Part shown: piece by piece, positions 31,387 to 38,671 of the stretch | Numbering within the stretch: position 1 is the stretch's first letter | Layout: each line of letters opens with the position of its first letter | From: UBA1259 sp964453915 | GTDB taxonomy: Bacteria; Bacillota; Clostridia; Christensenellales; Borkfalkiaceae | Direction: 5' to 3' | Length of the DNA stretch: 42,785 nucleotides | NCBI GenBank assembly: GCA_964453915.1 | Contig: CAYVPW010000008.1 | Coordinates: forward strand, 1-42,785 | The notes under the pieces: model-generated | Databases searched by the model: none | Seen by the model: the letters and a program-made list of their open reading frames with translations, nothing else | What the model was told of the DNA's origin: nothing | Translations under genes and position numbers: made by a program

Positions 31387-32217
31387 CTATCTCCTTAAAA
31401 TGGAAAGTTCTTGCCAGTAATAATCGACAAGCGTCTTTTTTAATACTTGCGAATCGGCGTATCTGGTAATTTTCCCCGCTTTGGCAACGGTTATTATACC
31501 GGTTTCTTCAGAAACGATTATAGACACAACGTCTATATTTTCAGTCACGCCCAGTCCTGCTCTGTGCCTTGTTCCCAAATCTTTCGGGATACTGTCCACT
31601 TGTTGAGAAAGGGGTAAAAAACACCCTGCCGCAACAACTTTAGTTCCGTTTACTATCATAGCCCCGTCGTGCAAAGGTGCTTTAGGAAAAAACACGCTTT
31701 CCACAAGTTCGCTAGATATATCGCTATCTAACGCAACACCGCTGTCTAAAATCTGAGAAGGAACGTTTCCGTTAGACAAAACGATTATCGCCCCCACGTT
31801 GTTTTTAGACATATCTTGAACTGCCTTTATTATTTCCGAAATACAGTTTTGAACCTTTTCTTCGTCTACAAATCCGCCTTCTTTTTTCGATTCACCGGAT
31901 TTAGTTCCCTTTTTAGTCCAAATCAAACGCTTAAATTCAACCGCATAAAGCGAAACCGTCATCAAAACCATAAGTATGGGTATAATTAAAAACAAGGTGT
32001 TGTTTATGGTAGGATTAAACGTCATTATAACGCCGGCTATAAAAATAACAAACGTGAATATTATAACCAAGTTAGACGAATTGTTATCCAACAAAAATCT
32101 AAAAACGTAATAATAAAGCACGGCAAAAGCAAGAATACTTACACACACCGTAATAACCAAAGATAAATCGGTGGTAAGTCTTCCCCACAAATCCAAAATG
32201 CTTTGGATAATATTCAT
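31387..32217 (-). CDS. cdaA: Membrane diadenylate cyclase CdaA
   Basis: The 276-residue enzyme makes c-di-AMP from two ATP. Three N-terminal transmembrane helices (roughly residues 18-40, 48-66 and 73-92) precede the DAC domain with its two catalytic motifs, DGA at 184-186 ('PLHDGAMIV') and RHR at 217-219 ('LGTRHRAGLGVTE'). This is the CdaA (DacA) architecture and length. The usual partners cdaR and glmM are not adjacent. Instead holA is upstream (three-base gap) and a 47-residue membrane protein is directly downstream. c-di-AMP controls potassium and osmolyte transport and envelope homeostasis in Firmicutes. Confidence 0.96.
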   Translation of the reverse strand: MNIIQSILDLWGRLTTDLSLVITVCVSILAFAVLYYYVFRFLLDNNSSNLVIIFTFVIFIAGVIMTFNPTINNTLFLIIPILMVLMTVSLYAVEFKRLIWTKKGTKSGESKKEGGFVDEEKVQNCISEIIKAVQDMSKNNVGAIIVLSNGNVPSQILDSGVALDSDISSELVESVFFPKAPLHDGAMIVNGTKVVAAGCFLPLSQQVDSIPKDLGTRHRAGLGVTENIDVVSIIVSEETGIITVAKAGKITRYADSQVLKKTLVDYYWQELSILRR

Positions 32218-32220
32218 ATT

Positions 32221-33186
32221 CTACTCCTCCGTCATAATTTTAAACACGCTTAAATACAGCGATTCGTCCGCATCGGCAAATCCGTTCTTTATATTATAAT
32301 CCGCATCTAAAAGCATATCGTACGCCTTTTTTAGAGAACGTGGCTTAAACATTTTTGCCTGTTCTTTAGTTTTCGTCACGGCGAATTCTTTAATGCCGAA
32401 ACTTTTTGCCAACTCCGCAACGCTTAAATCCGATATAGCGGCAAGCAACAGTCTTCTGAAATAGTTTTGCAAACTTATCAATAACTTTTGCGGCGGCTCT
32501 CCTTTTTCGGACATTTCGCTAAGCGTGGTAAGCGCTCTGTCGAATTGTTTTTTACCGATAGCATCCGTCATTTCGTATATTTTATATTCACTATCTCTAT
32601 AAACCATACTTTCAACGTCTTGCGTTTCGACTCTTTTTTTATCAAACGCAAAAGAAGAAAGCTTATTTATCTCGTTTTCTATCCTTACCATATCCGATAG
32701 ACAATATTCCGAAAGGGCTTTTGCCGTTTCCCCGTCTATCTCTATTTCTCTATTCAAGAACTCCGCTTTAATCCACTTAACTAAAGCGTATCCGTCCGCT
32801 TTTCCACATTCTATATGGCAAACTGAAGGAAATTTTTTTAATGCGTCGCACTTTTCTTTATTTAGTACGACCAAAAAACTGTCGCCAACGGGTAAATCTA
32901 AAAAGTCTTTTAAGTTTCCCTTTAAAGATTTAGAGTCGGGATAAAACTCTTTTATAAGCGTAATTCTCTTTTTGCTCATAAAAGGAAATCCGAACACGGA
33001 AGAAGCAATCTCGTCCGCAGTGGCGTTTCCTTCTAAACAAACGTAATTAAGTTCCGGATTAGATAAAAATTTATCTTTTAAAAGTTTTAGTCCCTTATCG
33101 TGAAAATAAGTTTCTTCACCCTCAAAAAGATATAGTGAATATTCCTTTCCTTCGTATAATTCGTTTTTGAATTCGCTAAATTTCAC
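32221..33186 (-). CDS. holA: DNA polymerase III delta subunit
   Basis: The 321-residue protein is the clamp-loader subunit that opens the sliding clamp. It shows the delta layout: 'SLYLFEGEETYFHDKGLKLL' at the N-terminus in place of a Walker A motif, 'FGFPFMSKKRITLIKEFY', and the C-terminal collar domain ('RALTTLSEMSEKGEPPQKLL', 'LISLQNYFRRLLLA'). I use the GTG at 33184-33186, which follows AGGAG by nine bases and gives 'MKFSEFKNELYEG'. A promoter at 33207-33235 lies just upstream. In many Firmicutes holA follows comEC, as it does here. Length is close to the family norm (about 330-340). Confidence 0.93.
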   Translation of the reverse strand: MKFSEFKNELYEGKEYSLYLFEGEETYFHDKGLKLLKDKFLSNPELNYVCLEGNATADEIASSVFGFPFMSKKRITLIKEFYPDSKSLKGNLKDFLDLPVGDSFLVVLNKEKCDALKKFPSVCHIECGKADGYALVKWIKAEFLNREIEIDGETAKALSEYCLSDMVRIENEINKLSSFAFDKKRVETQDVESMVYRDSEYKIYEMTDAIGKKQFDRALTTLSEMSEKGEPPQKLLISLQNYFRRLLLAAISDLSVAELAKSFGIKEFAVTKTKEQAKMFKPRSLKKAYDMLLDADYNIKNGFADADESLYLSVFKIMTEE

Positions 33187-33206
33187 CCTACTGCTCCTAT
33201 TTTATA

Positions 33207-33235
33207 ATGATAGCATTTTTTTTTGTTTTATGCAA
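33207..33235 (-). promoter_or_regulatory. Promoter of the holA-cdaA operon
   Basis: TTGCAT (33230-33235) and TATCAT (33207-33212) are 17 bp apart on the minus strand, and the -10 box has an extended TGC. It lies in the 76-bp gap between comEC and holA. Confidence 0.65.
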
Positions 33236-33262
33236 GTATATAAAAAGTCAATTTGCGCCCTT

Positions 33263-35404
33263 TTAAATAATTTTAAATAAAAGAGTTCCGTTAGATTCGG
33301 CATTTTTCAAGTAAGAATTTCTCCTGTAAGAAACAAGCTCCTTACTTTTATAAAAGTCGTTTATCCTTTCTAAATAATCGAACGCCACGGTTAAAAACCG
33401 CTCGCCCGCCGTCTTTTGTATGCCTCCGTAAGAATTTCCTAATTTAGAGAAAACCACTATACTTTTATCTTTTACAGTAGCACAAAACGCATATCCGTTT
33501 TCTAAGTAAGATTTGTTTTGCTCTTCAAGCAATTCCCCTTTTATTTCACACTCGTAAAAACCAGTTTTCTTAAACGATTTTTCTAAAATTGCGTGCTCCG
33601 TTTGATCGTATTCTTTACAATAGTATACTTCTTTCACCGTAAAAACGGCGTTAAGTCTGCTAAGCAACAAGTTCACGTCCGTTTCGTAATCTCCGTTAAG
33701 CAAATAAACCTTGTCTAATTTTTCTAGTCCGTTCCTTTCTTTTAAGGATTTAAGCCTACTTAAAGAAAAACCTTTTTGATAATAACTGACAATCATAACG
33801 TTTTCTTCTTCGTCTATCACCGTTGCGCAAAAAGATTCAGAACCCAAAACGTAAATTTTAGGCGTAGAGTTTTCTTTTACGGTTAGAAAAGTTGAACCTA
33901 AAATAAAAATCAACGCAAAAGCACTTGACGTAATTATTCTAAGAACTCCCTTAACATTAATCAATCCGGAAGCCGTTAATACGGATAAATAATAAAAAGC
34001 CGCAAAGCAACCTATGCTTATGCCACCAACGATAAAAATGGAATAATCAAATGCGTTTATCGCATAGTCGATTCCGAACAAAAGGTATTTAGGAACAAAA
34101 AGCGATATGTTTGAAACAGAAAATACACTGCCTAAAACAGTGCACACTATAAGCAACACAAAAACGATGCCCACAACAGGTACTAAAATCAAATTAACGG
34201 CAACCGCTACAAGAGAAAATTCGCCAAAAATCAATAAACTTGCCGGCATAGAAAAGATTTGAGCGGATAAAACAACACCCAAAGAAGATGCTATTTTTTG
34301 CGGTAAAAATTTCAGCAACCTTTCTATAGGTTTAGAAAGAAGGGTTATTCCTAAAACAACGGTAAAAGAAAGTATAAATCCTGCGCAAAACAGTTGAACG
34401 GGATTTATTAGCAATATAAGAACAAAAGAAAAACTTATAGAAGACAGTCCGTCGTACCGCTCTCCAAAACAAGCCGAAAGCAATAAAATTCCATACATTA
34501 TAGCCGCTCTAAGAGAAGAAGCGGAAAACCCGCATATACCGGAATAAAATATCAATGCGGCTATGGTTATCAAAGATTTTATCATGGGATTGATTTTTAC
34601 TCTTTTTAAAATCAAAGTAATAACCGCCGCAATAAAACCTATATGTAAGCCGGACACCGCAAAAATATGCGCTACACCAGCACTCCTGTAAGAAGTAAAA
34701 ACTTCACCGTGAACGTAATCGGAATTCCCACACAAAAGTGCATACCCTATTTGAAACGTTTTACCGTCTAAACCACTTTTTAAGGAATTTCTTATAAAAT
34801 AATTTGCACTTTCAAAAAACGTGGTATGTCTATCAACAATCTCAATATTATTTGAATTTGTTGTTGCAGAATACTTTACCCCGTCGGACAAACGCTCCGC
34901 CATAAAGAGCTCTTCATAAAAAGAACCGTTATCGGAAATTGCCGCAGAAAAAGATATAACGTCGCCAACATCTACGGTAGTTGCACCGCTAACGTATAAA
35001 GATAATTTATAGTCTGTTTTGCCGCTTGCCTTACCGCTGAATTTCAACTCGTCTATAATTAAATTCACGGAATCATCGGTAATATTAGATACTTCTTTTA
35101 CTCTTCCGCTCACAGTACAGTAAACGCCGCCTAAATCGGCATTTTTGTACCCGTTAAATTTTAAGGTGAAAGCAGAAAAAGCACATGCAGATATTACGGC
35201 GGCAACTAAAATAAAAATCAAATTTCTCTTTAAGTGCTTTGCACCGTAAATAAAACTAAACGCCAAAGCAAGCAAAAAAGGCACTGATACAAAAAGAATT
35301 CCGCCAAGCGTGTTTTCGCAAGCAAAAAGATACGCCGAAATTATCGCCGTTCCTGTTAACAAGGCTATAAAAAACACAGGTCTAAAATTCAATAACTTTT
35401 TCAT
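33263..35404 (-). CDS. comEC: ComEC/Rec2-type DNA-uptake channel protein
   Basis: The 713-residue membrane protein has the ComEC order: three N-terminal helices, an extracytoplasmic OB-like domain (about 85-195), then the polytopic competence domain with the family motif 'FAVSGLHIGFIAAV' (SGLHIG at 251-256) and eight or so helices to about residue 510. ComEC conducts single-stranded DNA across the membrane. The C-terminal 200 residues ('PKIYVLGSESFCATVIDEEE' onward) sit where a metallo-beta-lactamase-like nuclease domain usually lies, but I see no H-x-H-x-D-H zinc motif. It may be a degenerate domain, making this a channel without nuclease. A consensus promoter (35427-35455) drives it. No other com genes are in the window. 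Confidence 0.9.
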   Translation of the reverse strand: MKKLLNFRPVFFIALLTGTAIISAYLFACENTLGGILFVSVPFLLALAFSFIYGAKHLKRNLIFILVAAVISACAFSAFTLKFNGYKNADLGGVYCTVSGRVKEVSNITDDSVNLIIDELKFSGKASGKTDYKLSLYVSGATTVDVGDVISFSAAISDNGSFYEELFMAERLSDGVKYSATTNSNNIEIVDRHTTFFESANYFIRNSLKSGLDGKTFQIGYALLCGNSDYVHGEVFTSYRSAGVAHIFAVSGLHIGFIAAVITLILKRVKINPMIKSLITIAALIFYSGICGFSASSLRAAIMYGILLLSACFGERYDGLSSISFSFVLILLINPVQLFCAGFILSFTVVLGITLLSKPIERLLKFLPQKIASSLGVVLSAQIFSMPASLLIFGEFSLVAVAVNLILVPVVGIVFVLLIVCTVLGSVFSVSNISLFVPKYLLFGIDYAINAFDYSIFIVGGISIGCFAAFYYLSVLTASGLINVKGVLRIITSSAFALIFILGSTFLTVKENSTPKIYVLGSESFCATVIDEEENVMIVSYYQKGFSLSRLKSLKERNGLEKLDKVYLLNGDYETDVNLLLSRLNAVFTVKEVYYCKEYDQTEHAILEKSFKKTGFYECEIKGELLEEQNKSYLENGYAFCATVKDKSIVVFSKLGNSYGGIQKTAGERFLTVAFDYLERINDFYKSKELVSYRRNSYLKNAESNGTLLFKII

Positions 35405-35426
35405 ATCTTTTCCTTTGTACGGTTAA

Positions 35427-35455
35427 ATTTTAAAACTTAAGGTGATAATTGTCAA
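35427..35455 (-). promoter_or_regulatory. Promoter of comEC
   Basis: TTGACA (35450-35455) and TAAAAT (35427-35432) are separated by 17 bp on the minus strand. It is back-to-back with the promoter of the 6S-like RNA, only nine bases away. Confidence 0.85.
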
Positions 35456-35464
35456 CGATATTTG

Positions 35465-35493
35465 TTGCTATATACGCTTTTATTTGCTAAAAT
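35465..35493 (+). promoter_or_regulatory. Promoter of the 6S-like RNA
   Basis: TTGCTA (35465-35470) and TAAAAT (35488-35493) are 17 bp apart on the plus strand, with an extended TGC before the -10 box. Start is expected near 35500. Confidence 0.75.
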
Positions 35494-35499
35494 ACTAAT

Positions 35500-35706
35500 A
35501 GCCTGCGGTGTTCGATAGGAAGGGCAAAAAAAATCCACAGATAATATTAAAAGAATATTCGGGTCCGAAAGCGTAGCGGTGCTCTCGCCCCGCGGATTAC
35601 GGGGGCATTTTTTGAGAGATGCGTAAACTTATCGGCAGAACGTTCGCCTGTTGACAAAACGGGTTATTATTTTCCTTTCCGTCGGCACATGCGGGTTTTT
35701 TATTTT
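35500..35706 (+). ncRNA. ssrS: Structured small RNA, probable 6S RNA
   Basis: A promoter, no coding potential, strong self-complementarity and a terminal U-run mark a ~205-nt RNA gene. The ends pair: CCTGCGGTGT (35503-35512) with GCACATGCGGG (35685-35695, one bulge). Next GGAAGG (35517-35522) pairs with CCTTTCC (35674-35680). An A-rich open region and an apical arm CTCTC-GCCCCG / CGGGGGC...GAGAG (35583-35617) follow. A long rod with a central bubble, end sequences TGTTCG and GGCA, and ~200 nt length are as in 6S RNA, which binds housekeeping RNA polymerase. The gene ends in TTTTTTATTTTTTTT. I lack a covariance-model score; other RNA classes are possible. Confidence 0.62.
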
Positions 35707-35721
35707 TTTTGTCTTTTTTTC

Positions 35722-35750
35722 TTGCAAATAATAAATCAATATGGTAAAAT
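35722..35750 (+). promoter_or_regulatory. Promoter of tRNA-Glu
   Basis: TTGCAA (35722-35727) and TAAAAT (35745-35750) are 17 bp apart on the plus strand, about 30 bp upstream of the tRNA. Confidence 0.75.
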
Positions 35751-35781
35751 AATCACGCTTTAATAAAGTGAATCGTTTCAC

Positions 35782-35856
35782 GGCCTCATGGTCAAGCGGT
35801 TAAGACGCCGCCCTCTCAAGGCGGAATCACGAGTTCGATTCTCGTTGGGGCTACCA
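35782..35856 (+). tRNA. tRNA-Glu (CTC anticodon)
   Basis: The 75-nt cloverleaf has acceptor GGCCTCA/TGGGGCT, anticodon stem CCGCC/GGCGG with loop CTCTCAA (anticodon CTC), T-loop TTCGATT and an encoded CCA end. The D arm GGTCAAGCGGTTAAGAC is typical of tRNA-Glu. Confidence 0.94.
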
Positions 35857-35889
35857 AAAACACGACGGATACTTTCCGTCGTGTTTTTT
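35855..35889. terminator. Bidirectional terminator between tRNA-Glu and capG
   Basis: A 10-bp perfect stem ACACGACGGA / TCCGTCGTGT (35860-35869 and 35875-35884) has TTTTT after it on the plus strand and an A-tract before it. It can therefore end both the tRNA-Glu transcript and the leftward capsule operon. The 91 bp between it and capG hold nothing recognisable. Confidence 0.85.
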
Positions 35890-35980
35890 ATTTATTTCAC
35901 TAAATCATTACACGCTAATTTTTTTATATTGTTGAAACGCCATAAGGACTATAACAATACAAATTTTAGCAAAGCAAAAT

Positions 35981-37165
35981 CTAATATTTTCGCCAAACCA
36001 TTTTATCTACAACGCCGGTGTAGGATTGAATTATTTTTATAACCTTTGTAGAAACGTTTTCTTCCACGTAATCCGGAACGGGTATGCCATGACTGCCGTT
36101 CTTCGTTAAATTAACGGCCACTTCTACCGCTTGCAATAAATTCTTCTCGTCAATACCGGCAAGAACAAAGCACGCTTTATCAAGTGCTTCCGGACGCTCC
36201 GTAGACGTACGAATACATACTGCGGGGAAAGGTTTGCCTATGCTTGTAAAAAACGAACTTTCCTCAGGCAAAGTTCCACTATCGGACACAACCGCAAACG
36301 CATTCATTTGCAAATTATTGTAATCGTGAAAGCCTAAGGGTTGATTTTGTATTACTCTTTTATCAAGAACGAACCCGCTTGCCTCTAAACGTTTTTTACT
36401 TCTCGGGTGGCAAGAATATAATATCGGCATATCGTACTTTTCAGCCAACTTGTTTATTGCCGTAAAAAGCGAAACAAAATTCTTTTCAGTATCTATATTT
36501 TCTTCTCTGTGTGCCGAAAGCAATATATATTTTTTAGGCTCTAATCCCAAACGAGATAAAACATCGCTTTTTTCTATATCTGCCAGGTTATTATGCAAAA
36601 CCTCCGCCATAGGAGAGCCTGTCACGTAAGTTCTCTCCTTAGGTAAACCGCAATCTGCCAAATAACGACGCGCATGCTCGGAATAAGCCATATTTACGTC
36701 TGAAATAATATCAACGATACGGCGATTTGTTTCTTCTGGCAAACATTCGTCTTTGCAACGATTTCCCGCTTCCATATGAAAAATAGGTATGTGTAAGCGT
36801 TTTGCCGCAATTGCGGAAAGGCAACTGTTTGTATCACCCAAAATCAAAAGCGCATCTGGTTTGCACGCATTCATCAACTTATAAGAACAGTTAATAATAT
36901 TCCCTACCGTCGCCCCTAAATCGTCGCCAACGGCATCCATATAAACTTCGGGATCGGCAAGTTTTAAGTCCTTAAAAAACACTCCGTTAAGATTATAATC
37001 GTAATTTTGTCCGGTATGAGCTAATATACAGTCAAAATATTTTCTGCACTTATCGATTACCGCCGCCAAACGAATAATTTCCGGACGCGTGCCCACTATA
37101 ATAAGAAGTTTTAATTTTCCGTTGTTTTTAAAGCACACATCGTCGTAGTTTAGTTTAATATTCAT
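35981..37165 (-). CDS. capG: UDP-N-acetylglucosamine 2-epimerase-like enzyme, CapG/FnlC type
   Basis: The 394-residue protein is a non-hydrolysing UDP-HexNAc 2-epimerase: 'LLIIVGTRPEIIRLAAVIDK' at the N-terminus, 'AHTGQNYDYNL', 'GDTNSCLSAI', 'HMEAGNRC' and the nucleotide-binding 'VSDSGTLPEESSF'. In the neighbourhood of capE and capF it is best read as the third UDP-FucNAc enzyme. It would epimerise UDP-N-acetyl-L-pneumosamine at C2 to UDP-N-acetyl-L-fucosamine, rather than act on UDP-GlcNAc. Sequence alone does not separate these roles fully. GGAGGAAG precedes the ATG, and the start overlaps the stop of the preceding nucleotidyltransferase-like gene (TAATG). It is the last gene of the operon. 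Confidence 0.88.
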   Translation of the reverse strand: MNIKLNYDDVCFKNNGKLKLLIIVGTRPEIIRLAAVIDKCRKYFDCILAHTGQNYDYNLNGVFFKDLKLADPEVYMDAVGDDLGATVGNIINCSYKLMNACKPDALLILGDTNSCLSAIAAKRLHIPIFHMEAGNRCKDECLPEETNRRIVDIISDVNMAYSEHARRYLADCGLPKERTYVTGSPMAEVLHNNLADIEKSDVLSRLGLEPKKYILLSAHREENIDTEKNFVSLFTAINKLAEKYDMPILYSCHPRSKKRLEASGFVLDKRVIQNQPLGFHDYNNLQMNAFAVVSDSGTLPEESSFFTSIGKPFPAVCIRTSTERPEALDKACFVLAGIDEKNLLQAVEVAVNLTKNGSHGIPVPDYVEENVSTKVIKIIQSYTGVVDKMVWRKY

Positions 37166-38400
37166 TATTCTTCCTCCGTTTTTTGAAAGACTCCTAATTT
37201 ATCATAAAGTTCTTGTCGTTTTTTTGCTTCGGGAAGCATTTTACCTATCGACACTTTTTTCCCTGTACACATTTGAAACAAATTATTTATCACTTTCCAA
37301 GCATAAATAAATGGATAAAAAATCATAATTTTTTTTACTATAGGATAGCGCAAAACAACTGCTTTATGCAAAGATATAGCAAGTGTAGCAATTGCTCCGT
37401 GTTTTTTCTCCCCTTTTTGTGATATCAAAGCTCCGCTTCTTGCGCGTTCGTTATTTTTTCTACCAAAATTACCACTCAAAAACACGTCGTTTAGCAACTC
37501 GTCACAAAGAATGTCGTCTGCGTCCGCAGCCCATTCAGGGCAATCTATTCCTAAGTATTTATGGCATAATTTAGTTGCAACCGACGCATATTTAAGTATT
37601 CCTATATCTTGCATCAATGGCAACAATCGCTCTTTCCAAAAAGGCTCGTTTTTTGTTTTTTGCACAAACACAGCCCAATCACACAAATGTCTAAGTCCTA
37701 ATCCATCATTTAAATTGTGGTGTTGCATATGCAATAAAATAATCAAGCCGTGATTAACGTCTGTCGGTGCGATAAACCTAGAAATTCCGCCATTTTTTAT
37801 TATACCGTTCGTTGCAGCTCTTAAAAACTCACGAACTTTTTCTCCTTTATCCCCAACAGGTATACCAGGCACTTGATAGTGCATCTCTAAATGTGCTCCG
37901 GTTTTATAAAATATTCTATGACTAATATGCGCCGTAGAGTCTCTTTGATAACCTGTTGCCGTCAATGCATTTTCAACCTCAGTTTGGCGAGCCGTATCAA
38001 TTAAAAAATCCACGTCACCAAGCACTCTAAATTCCGGATTATTATAATATGCCGCAGAAGATTCTCCTTTAATTACTACGTAAGCAAAACCATGAGAATC
38101 CATAATATCCGCCATATCCGCCTGTGCTTGCCACACTCGCATATTTGTTTGATATGCCTTATAAAAATATTTTTCCCACTTTGAATAGATGTCTTGCGGA
38201 ATATATTTTTTATATTGTTTTGCCGACTGAAAAGCAATCATATGCACCGTTTGCGCTAAAGACTCTCTTGCAACGATTTGCCATTCCACGCCAGACAATT
38301 CCTCATCAGACAACACCCATTTCTGCGGAGTATCGGAAATACCAACAGCGACAAGATTTAATAAAATTTTCTGTTCTTTTGTTAAATTTAATTCGTCCAT
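37165..38400 (-). CDS. Nucleotidyltransferase-fold protein (NTP_transf_5-like)
   Basis: The 411-residue protein has a pol-beta-type nucleotidyltransferase core near residues 115-140: 'VVIKGESSAAYYNNPEFRVL' followed by 'GDVDFLID', i.e. a lysine-glycine lead-in and the G-x-D-x-D metal pair. 'HLEMHYQVPG' supplies a likely third carboxylate/His region. The rest is mostly helical ('GLIILLHMQHHNLNDGLGLR'). This pattern fits the uncharacterised nucleotidyltransferase family PF14907, often found in polysaccharide or natural-product loci; substrate and product are unknown. It sits between capF and capG, which normally act consecutively. Its 5' end with ribosome site (GGAAA) is duplicated upstream at 38518-38614 as an orphan fragment. 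Confidence 0.75.
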   Translation of the reverse strand: MDELNLTKEQKILLNLVAVGISDTPQKWVLSDEELSGVEWQIVARESLAQTVHMIAFQSAKQYKKYIPQDIYSKWEKYFYKAYQTNMRVWQAQADMADIMDSHGFAYVVIKGESSAAYYNNPEFRVLGDVDFLIDTARQTEVENALTATGYQRDSTAHISHRIFYKTGAHLEMHYQVPGIPVGDKGEKVREFLRAATNGIIKNGGISRFIAPTDVNHGLIILLHMQHHNLNDGLGLRHLCDWAVFVQKTKNEPFWKERLLPLMQDIGILKYASVATKLCHKYLGIDCPEWAADADDILCDELLNDVFLSGNFGRKNNERARSGALISQKGEKKHGAIATLAISLHKAVVLRYPIVKKIMIFYPFIYAWKVINNLFQMCTGKKVSIGKMLPEAKKRQELYDKLGVFQKTEEE

Positions 38401-38457
38401 AGGCGTTTCCTTTTCTTATATCTCTATAAATCTATTTGAATCGTTTTTTATTTACAA

Positions 38458-38520
38458 TCATTCTACCTTTTCAAAGAAAGTATCGGGACGTGAAGCGTCA
38501 AACTGTTCGTTTGCCCACAT
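38458..38520 (-). pseudogene. Orphan copy of the capF 3' end
   Basis: This 63-bp stretch repeats the last 21 codons of capF including the TGA (the true ones are 38672-38734). It is cut off from the gene by the tandem duplication and has no start of its own. It lies immediately upstream of the real nucleotidyltransferase-like start. Confidence 0.9.
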
Positions 38521-38614
38521 CAGACAACACCCATTTCTGCGGAGTATCGGAAATACCAACAGCGACAAGATTTAATAAAATTTTCTGTTCTTTTGTTAAA
38601 TTTAATTCGTCCAT
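38498..38614 (-). pseudogene. Orphan 5' fragment of the nucleotidyltransferase-like gene
   Basis: The duplicated 5' end (ATG at 38612-38614 with the same upstream site) encodes the first 32 residues of the downstream protein. It then crosses the duplication junction and reads six foreign codons, ending 'VLSDVGKRTV' at a TGA (38498-38500). If translated it gives a 38-residue leader-like peptide upstream of the full gene. Confidence 0.85.
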
Positions 38615-38671
38615 AGGCGTTTCCTTTTCTTATATCTCTATAAATCTATTTGAATCGTTTTTTATTTACAA

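Noticed and set aside
35500..35706. Signal recognition particle RNA, tmRNA, RNase P RNA or T-box leader as identity of the structured RNA
   Set aside because: The SRP domain IV GGAA-type loop with its conserved internal loop, the tmRNA tag-region ends, the RNase P GAGGAAAGTCC box and the T-box sequence are not seen; paired ends and a central bubble fit 6S better.
35788..36042. An 84-codon plus-strand frame
   Set aside because: It starts inside tRNA-Glu, crosses its terminator and runs into the end of capG on the opposite strand.
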